Positions 59,819 through 64,000 of a DNA stretch of 64,000 nucleotides are shown piece after piece. The stretch spans positions 992,001 to 1,056,000 of the forward strand of contig CAWFXD010000001.1 of NCBI GenBank assembly GCA_963819695.1, in the 5' to 3' direction. Each line of letters begins with the position of its first letter. Position 1 is the first letter of the stretch. This DNA is from DASZIT01 sp963819695 (GTDB lineage Bacteria > Actinomycetota > Acidimicrobiia > Acidimicrobiales > RAAP-2). Made by a program: the position numbers and the translations under genes. The notes below the pieces were generated by a model. That model ran no database searches. It saw only the letters and a list, made by a program, of their open reading frames with translations, and was not told where the DNA came from.

Positions 59819-60730
59819 TTGGCCTCGCTCACAGAGACGACTGATAAAGGCGGACCCGGCCGTGGCGTCGCGAGCCAATGGGCCATCTACAAGAAATCGG
59901 GAGCCCGCCAGCTCCGGGATCAGCTGATCGTGCACTACGCGCCCCTGGTGAAGTTCGTCGCCGGCCGGATATCCGCCGGCCTGCCCCGCCATGTCGACGA
60001 GGCCGATCTGGCCAGCTACGGCATCATCGGACTGATCGACGCCATCGAGCGGTTCGACCCGGGTCTCAACGTCAAATTCGAGACGTACGCGATTCCCCGC
60101 ATCCGAGGAGCCATCATCGATGAGCTCCGATCGATCGACTGGGTGCCCCGGTCGGTGCGGACCAAGGCCCGGGCGGTCGAACAGTCGTACGCAACGCTGC
60201 AGGCCAGCCTCCACCGCACCCCCACCGATGACGAGGTCGCCGCCGACCTCGAGATCACCCCCGGCCAGTTCCAGAAGGTGATGCGGCAGGTGTCGGTCAC
60301 CGGGGTGGCCGCCCTCGATCAGGTGTTCCGGGACGGCGAGCGCTCGGACCGCCCCACGTTGGGCGAATCGCTCCCCGACAGCAGCCTGGGCCCGATGGCG
60401 ATGTTCGAGGTCCAGGAGACCAAGGAGGGGCTGATCCACGCCATCAACGAGATGGGCGATCGGGAAAAGATGGTCATCACGCTCTATTACTACGAGGGTT
60501 TGACGCTGGCCGAGATCGGCGAGATCCTCGGCGTCACCGAGAGCCGGGTCAGTCAGATCCATACCAAGTCGGTGCTTCAACTCCGGGCCAAATTGGCCGA
60601 CCGGCCGGACGGGGAAGGTCCCAACCGGGGTGGGTCCAACAAGGGCGCCCCCCGGAAGGGCGGTCGATCGGTACCGCCGTCAGCTGGAGGTCGCCGCCGG
60701 CTGAGGTGGTGGCCGCGCCCGGACCGGTGA
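59819..60730 (+). CDS. whiG: RNA polymerase sigma factor of the WhiG/FliA type
   Basis: This 303-residue sigma-70 family protein has region 2 (LVKFVAGRISAGLPRHVDEA, then DLASYGIIGLIDAIERFDPG and IRGAIIDELRSIDWVPRSVR), region 3 (SLHRTPTDDEVAADLEITPG) and region 4 (LTLAEIGEILGVTESRVSQI). This is the FliA/WhiG branch, which in non-motile actinobacteria starts sporulation and in motile ones flagella. No anti-sigma or flagellar gene lies beside it. A TTG at 59819 follows GGGGAG; a GTG near residue 17 is possible. The basic, Gly/Pro-rich tail after region 4 is unusual. Confidence 0.93.
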   Translation: MASLTETTDKGGPGRGVASQWAIYKKSGARQLRDQLIVHYAPLVKFVAGRISAGLPRHVDEADLASYGIIGLIDAIERFDPGLNVKFETYAIPRIRGAIIDELRSIDWVPRSVRTKARAVEQSYATLQASLHRTPTDDEVAADLEITPGQFQKVMRQVSVTGVAALDQVFRDGERSDRPTLGESLPDSSLGPMAMFEVQETKEGLIHAINEMGDREKMVITLYYYEGLTLAEIGEILGVTESRVSQIHTKSVLQLRAKLADRPDGEGPNRGGSNKGAPRKGGRSVPPSAGGRRRLRWWPRPDR

Positions 60731-60818
60731 GACCCCGGGGGCGGAATCCCGGAGACCGGCTGGATCGATCAGATCTGCCTGAATGGGCCTCGAGTGGAGG
60801 AATCTCCCCTTCGGCCAC

Positions 60819-60824
60819 TATAAT
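60819..60824 (+). promoter_or_regulatory. -10 box TATAAT before rpsB
   Basis: A perfect TATAAT stands in otherwise GC-rich sequence, giving a leader of about 115 bases before the GTG at 60947. No convincing TTGACA -35 is visible. Confidence 0.6.
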
Positions 60825-60875
60825 TATCTGCGCCTAGCCGTTCGGTAGGCATTCGCGAGAAACCATCACGCACCC

Positions 60876-60901
60876 GGCCGCGTCTACGGTCGCCCTTTTT
60901 T
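60876..60901 (+). promoter_or_regulatory. possible attenuator in the rpsB leader
   Basis: GGCCG-CGTCTA-CGGTC (60876-60891) forms a short stem, and a run of six T follows at 60896-60901, 45 bases before the rpsB start. The stem is weak (5 bp with one G-T), so the call is tentative. Confidence 0.35.
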
Positions 60902-60946
60902 GGGGTGTTGTCGCCGGGGGAGACCAACCGTCAGAGGAGCAATATC

Positions 60947-62020
60947 GTGGCTGTCGTAACAATGAAGCAACTGTTGAGCGCGGGTGTCCATTTCGGCCAC
61001 CAGACCCGCCGTTGGAACCCCAAGATGCGCAGGTTCATCCTTGGCGAGCGCAACGGGATCTACCTGGTTGATCTCCAGCAGACGATGAAGGGGATCGAGG
61101 AGGCCTACTCCTACACCCGGGACCTGGTCGCCGGCGGCGGCAGCATCCTCTTCGTGGGGACCAAGAAGCAGACCCAGGGACCGATTGCGGCCTACGCCGA
61201 TGCCTGTGGCATGCCCTACGTGAACGAGCGCTGGTTGGGTGGCATGTTGACCAACTTCCAGACGGTGTCGACTCGGGTGAAGCGTATGAAGGAATTCGAG
61301 GCCATGGAGAAGGCCGGTGACTTCGAGGCCATGCCCAAGAAGGAGGCCCTGCGCCACACCCGGGAGCTGGAGAAACTGCAGCGCAACCTGGGCGGCATCC
61401 GGGGACTGACCAAGCTTCCCGACGCCATCTTCGTCATCGACACCAACAAGGAGCACATCGCGGTCACCGAGGCCAACAAGTTGGGCCTGCCCATCGTGGC
61501 CGTCGTCGACACCAACTGTGATCCCGACGTCATCTCGTACGTGATTCCCGGCAATGACGATGCCATCCGGTCCGGCGCCCTGCTCTGCCGGGTGATTGCC
61601 GATGCGGTCGTCGAAGGTCGGTTCATTGCCGAGCAACGCCCGGCTCCCAAGCCCCCGGTTCCGCCCGCGCCAGCCGCGGCGGCCCCGGCGGCTTCCGCTC
61701 CGGCACCCGCCGCCGCGGAGGCACCTGCCCCGGCCGAGGCGCCGACGGCATCCGAGGCTCCGGCGCCTGGCGCTCCCATCCCGCCGCCGCCGGCACCGTC
61801 CCCGGCAGCCGAGGGTCCGGCTGCACCAGCCGCACCGGCGGAGGCACCGACTGCTGCGGAAGCCAAGACCGAGGTCCCGGCACAGACCGAGGCTCCGGCC
61901 CCCGCCGAGACGCCGGCTCCGGCGGAAACCGCAGCCACCGCACCGGCGGAAACGACGACGACAGAAGCCCCACCCGAGACCGAAACCCCCACACCGACCC
62001 CCGCAACCGAGGAAGCCTGA
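60947..62020 (+). CDS. rpsB: 30S ribosomal protein S2 with long Pro/Ala/Glu-rich tail
   Basis: Residues 1-230 are ordinary S2: QLLSAGVHFGHQTRRWNPKM, then RWLGGMLTNFQT and NKLGLPIVAVVDTNCDPD. After RFIAEQRPAPKPP the last 125 residues consist almost only of Pro, Ala, Glu and Thr. A C-terminal tail is known in some actinobacterial S2 proteins, but this one is long and its DNA repeats CCGGC- and GCACCGGC-like words. S2 helps initiation at leadered mRNAs, which is of interest in a genome with many leaderless starts. The GTG at 60947 follows AGAGGAG. Confidence 0.96.
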   Translation: MAVVTMKQLLSAGVHFGHQTRRWNPKMRRFILGERNGIYLVDLQQTMKGIEEAYSYTRDLVAGGGSILFVGTKKQTQGPIAAYADACGMPYVNERWLGGMLTNFQTVSTRVKRMKEFEAMEKAGDFEAMPKKEALRHTRELEKLQRNLGGIRGLTKLPDAIFVIDTNKEHIAVTEANKLGLPIVAVVDTNCDPDVISYVIPGNDDAIRSGALLCRVIADAVVEGRFIAEQRPAPKPPVPPAPAAAAPAASAPAPAAAEAPAPAEAPTASEAPAPGAPIPPPPAPSPAAEGPAAPAAPAEAPTAAEAKTEVPAQTEAPAPAETPAPAETAATAPAETTTTEAPPETETPTPTPATEEA

Positions 62021-62022
62021 CC

Positions 62023-62817
62023 ATGCCCGCATTTTCCGCCAAGGACGTACAGACACTGCGCCAGTCCACTGGCGTCGGCATGCTCGACGCCAAGAAGGCA
62101 CTCGAGGAGAACGAAGGAGACTTCGACAAGTCAGTGGTGTGGCTACGCGAGCAGGGTCTGGCCAGCCAGGCCAAACGGGCGGATCGGGAGGCAACCGAGG
62201 GGGCGGTGGCCATCGGCCACGCCGGCAACGTGGCGTCGATCGTGCAGCTGCGGTCGGAAACCGACTTCGTGGCCAAGTCCGATGAGTTCAAGACCATGGT
62301 CACCGAGCTGGCCGATCTGGTCGCCGCCGACGGCGAGTCGGCCCTCGACACCCGGTCGGCCGACCTCGAGGACATGAAAACCCGGCTGAAGGAGAACATC
62401 TCGATCGGCAAGGTCGTACGCATCGAGGCTCCGACCGACGGTGCCGTCGACAGCTATCTCCACCTCCAGGCCGGACGCGGGGTGAACGCGGTGGTGGTGG
62501 CGGTGTCGGGCGGGTCCGGGCAACTGGCCCACGACGTCGCCGCCCATATCGCCTTCGCCCGCCCGTCCTACATCAGCCGGGACGAGGTTCCCGAGGCTGA
62601 CGTGGCCGCCGAACGGGAGACAGTGGAGAAGATCGCCCGAAACGAAGGCAAGCCGGAGGCGGCCCTCCCGAAGATCATCGAGGGCCGACTGAACGGTTGG
62701 TACAAGGAACGGGTTCTTCTCGACCAGGCCTATATCAAGGACGAGAAGCAGACGGTGGCCAAGTTCCTGGGCACGGCGTCGGTGACGCAGTTCGCCCAGG
62801 TCGTCATCGGCGACTGA
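62023..62817 (+). CDS. tsf: elongation factor Ts
   Basis: The 264-residue protein has the N-terminal TDVKxLR-type segment VQTLRQSTGVGMLDAKKALE, the EF-Tu-contact core SEToFV-like RSETDFVAKSDEFK near 79 and VVVAVSGGSGQLAHDVAAHI near 157. It ends in a coiled-coil and dimer part. It recycles EF-Tu by exchanging GDP for GTP. It starts two bases after the rpsB stop, the universal rpsB-tsf pair. Confidence 0.96.
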   Translation: MPAFSAKDVQTLRQSTGVGMLDAKKALEENEGDFDKSVVWLREQGLASQAKRADREATEGAVAIGHAGNVASIVQLRSETDFVAKSDEFKTMVTELADLVAADGESALDTRSADLEDMKTRLKENISIGKVVRIEAPTDGAVDSYLHLQAGRGVNAVVVAVSGGSGQLAHDVAAHIAFARPSYISRDEVPEADVAAERETVEKIARNEGKPEAALPKIIEGRLNGWYKERVLLDQAYIKDEKQTVAKFLGTASVTQFAQVVIGD

Positions 62818-62824
62818 GTCCAGC

Positions 62825-63544
62825 GTGGGCAACCGACGGCGGATCGTCCTGAAGATGTCGGGGGAGGCGCTGGCCTCCTCCGCATCCGACGAGACCATCG
62901 ATGCCTCCATGGTCGAGCGGATCGCGGTCGACATCGCCGGGGCACGCGCCGACCTCGATCTCGAGCTGGCGGTGATGGTCGGGGGCGGCAACATCTGGCG
63001 GGGCACCACCGGGGCCGGCGCCGGCATGGACCGGGCCACCTCGGACACCATGGGCATGTTGGGCACGGTCATCAACGCCCTCGCCCTCCAGGATGCCCTC
63101 GAGCACCATGGGCAGGTCACCCGGGTCCTCTCGGCTGTGCAGATGGCCGAAGTCGCCGAGCCCTACATCCGCCGTCGGGCCATCCGCCACCTCGAGAAGG
63201 GCCGGGTGGTGGTGTTTGCCGCCGGGATGGGGAACCCGTTCTTCACCACGGATACGTCGGCGGCGCTGCGGGCCGCGGAGATCGAGGCCGAGATCCTCTG
63301 CAAGGGGACCCACGGGGGCGTCGACGGGGTCTACTCCGCCGATCCGCGCCTCGACCCCACCGCCACCAAGTACGACGAGGTGTCGTTCATGGAGGTGGTG
63401 TCGAAGGACCTTCGGGTCATGGACCTCACCGCCATCACCTTCTGCCGGGACAACGGTCTGCCGATCCGGGTATTCGACCTGATGGGCGAAGGCAACATCC
63501 GGAAGGCCCTGAGCGGCGAACCCATCGGGACTCTGGTCCGATGA
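62825..63544 (+). CDS. pyrH: uridylate kinase
   Basis: This 239-residue bacterial-type UMP kinase has RRIVLKMSGEALASS at the start, VMVGGGNIWRGTTGAGAGMD near 50, and KGTHGGVDGVYSADPRLDPT near 160. It phosphorylates UMP to UDP and is hexameric in other bacteria, inhibited by UTP and activated by GTP. The GTG at 62825 follows the tsf stop by seven bases and has no strong ribosome site. frr comes next, the conserved order. Confidence 0.96.
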   Translation: MGNRRRIVLKMSGEALASSASDETIDASMVERIAVDIAGARADLDLELAVMVGGGNIWRGTTGAGAGMDRATSDTMGMLGTVINALALQDALEHHGQVTRVLSAVQMAEVAEPYIRRRAIRHLEKGRVVVFAAGMGNPFFTTDTSAALRAAEIEAEILCKGTHGGVDGVYSADPRLDPTATKYDEVSFMEVVSKDLRVMDLTAITFCRDNGLPIRVFDLMGEGNIRKALSGEPIGTLVR

Positions 63545-63608
63545 ACAGGGTGAACGGGAAGAACTTCCTGGTCACGGGGGTCCCCCGATGGCGTGCAACC
63601 TTGCTCGC

Positions 63609-63614
63609 TACGCT
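63609..63614 (+). promoter_or_regulatory. -10 box TACGCT of frr, leaderless type
   Basis: TACGCT is followed after 9 bases by the ATG at 63624. Confidence 0.45.
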
Positions 63615-63623
63615 GGTGGGCTG

Positions 63624-64000
63624 ATGGACAACGAACTGACCGATTTAGTTGTCCAAGAGGCGCAGGAACGTATGGAAAAGGCTGTCGAACACGCTCAGGC
63701 CGAATTCAGCGCCATCCGTACCGGTCGGGCCACGCCGGCCCTGGTCGAGCACCTGAAGGTCGACTACTACGGCACCGAGACCGAGCTGCGGGCCATGGCC
63801 GGTTTCAGCGTGCCCGAGGCGCGCCTCTTGGTGATCTCCCCCTACGACAAGAGCTCGCTGGGTGCCGTCGAGAAGGCGCTCCAGAACTCCGACCTCGGGA
63901 TCAACCCTTCCAACGACGGGACGGTCATCCGCCTGTCGTTCCCGGTGCCCACCGAGGAGCGGCGCAAGGAGCTGGTGAAGGTGGTGAGGCAGAAGTCGGA
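63624..64000 (+). CDS. frr: ribosome recycling factor, 3' truncated by the window
   Basis: The visible 125 residues start MDNELTDLVVQEAQERMEKA and show the RRF domain I helix (IRTGRATPALVEHLKVDYYG) and domain II (LVISPYDKSSLGAVEKAL, then LGINPSNDGTVIRLSFP). The frame is open at the window edge; about 60 residues are missing. RRF splits post-termination ribosomes with EF-G. The ATG at 63624 agrees with the TACGCT box and with the family start. Confidence 0.95.
   Translation, partial: MDNELTDLVVQEAQERMEKAVEHAQAEFSAIRTGRATPALVEHLKVDYYGTETELRAMAGFSVPEARLLVISPYDKSSLGAVEKALQNSDLGINPSNDGTVIRLSFPVPTEERRKELVKVVRQKS

Overview
The window is a GC-rich chromosomal segment from an actinobacterium, most likely a member of the Acidimicrobiia or a close uncultured relative. 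The evidence is mixed. The gene order clpX-folC-ndk-mreBCD-mrdA-rne-rplU-rpmA-obg-proBA-nadD-rsfS and whiG-rpsB-tsf-pyrH-frr is the one known from Streptomyces and mycobacteria. There are F420-type and mycothiol-type enzymes, an mtrAB-lpqB-like trio, and two secreted proteins with the 42-residue SDGGIFSFG repeat that is frequent in Acidimicrobiia. Many genes have a TANNNT -10 box only 6-11 bases before the start codon, which is the signature of leaderless transcription. I see no CRISPR array, transposase, phage gene or rRNA. One tRNA gene is present (Pro, TGG).

Layout. 1-5.2 kb: the end of a GT39-type glycosyltransferase, a secreted repeat protein, an orphan ParA with a zinc-ribbon partner, and DedA. 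5.2-13 kb: an accessory catabolic cluster with an MBL hydrolase divergent from a cytochrome P450, a TetR regulator behind a duplicated leader, an SDR, two paralogous amidohydrolases and an acetoacetate-decarboxylase-like enzyme. 13-22.4 kb: small-molecule and stress enzymes, namely two NTF2-like proteins, a GH15 glucanase, a cysteine-less redoxin, several VOC proteins, a flavin disulfide reductase, an F420/NADP reductase-like protein and an SDR. 22.5-25.5 kb: tRNA-Pro, a Ppx/GppA phosphatase, DUF5679, glutathione peroxidase and a mycothiol-type isomerase. 25.6-31 kb: tig-clpP-clpX, folC, ndk (protein folding, proteolysis, folate, nucleotides). 31-36 kb: mreBCD-mrdA (cell elongation). 36-44.5 kb: rne with a structured leader, rplU, rpmA, a tyrosine phosphatase, obg, proB, proA. 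44.4-47.8 kb: MoxR ATPase, VWA protein, histidine phosphatase. 47.7-54.2 kb: a secreted GH25-like repeat protein, class II DAHP synthase, LLM oxidoreductase, nadD, rsfS, DinB. 54.2-58.8 kb, minus strand: an MtrA/MtrB/LpqB-like trio and a Tat-exported solute-binding lipoprotein. 58.9-64 kb: xerD, a WhiG-type sigma factor, rpsB, tsf, pyrH and the start of frr.

The housekeeping genes are intact. Six other protein genes carry seven apparent one-base frameshifts, and the tRNA carries two extra bases. All lie in short G/C runs and they cluster at 22.5-25.0 and 54.7-58.3 kb. The most economical reading is local sequence error, so these genes are annotated as frameshifted CDSs rather than as true pseudogenes. 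No clearly new biological system stands out. The best candidates for follow-up are the 5.2-13 kb catabolic cluster with its duplicated TetR leader, the structured rne leader, the twin palindromes at parA, and several proteins that have lost canonical catalytic residues.
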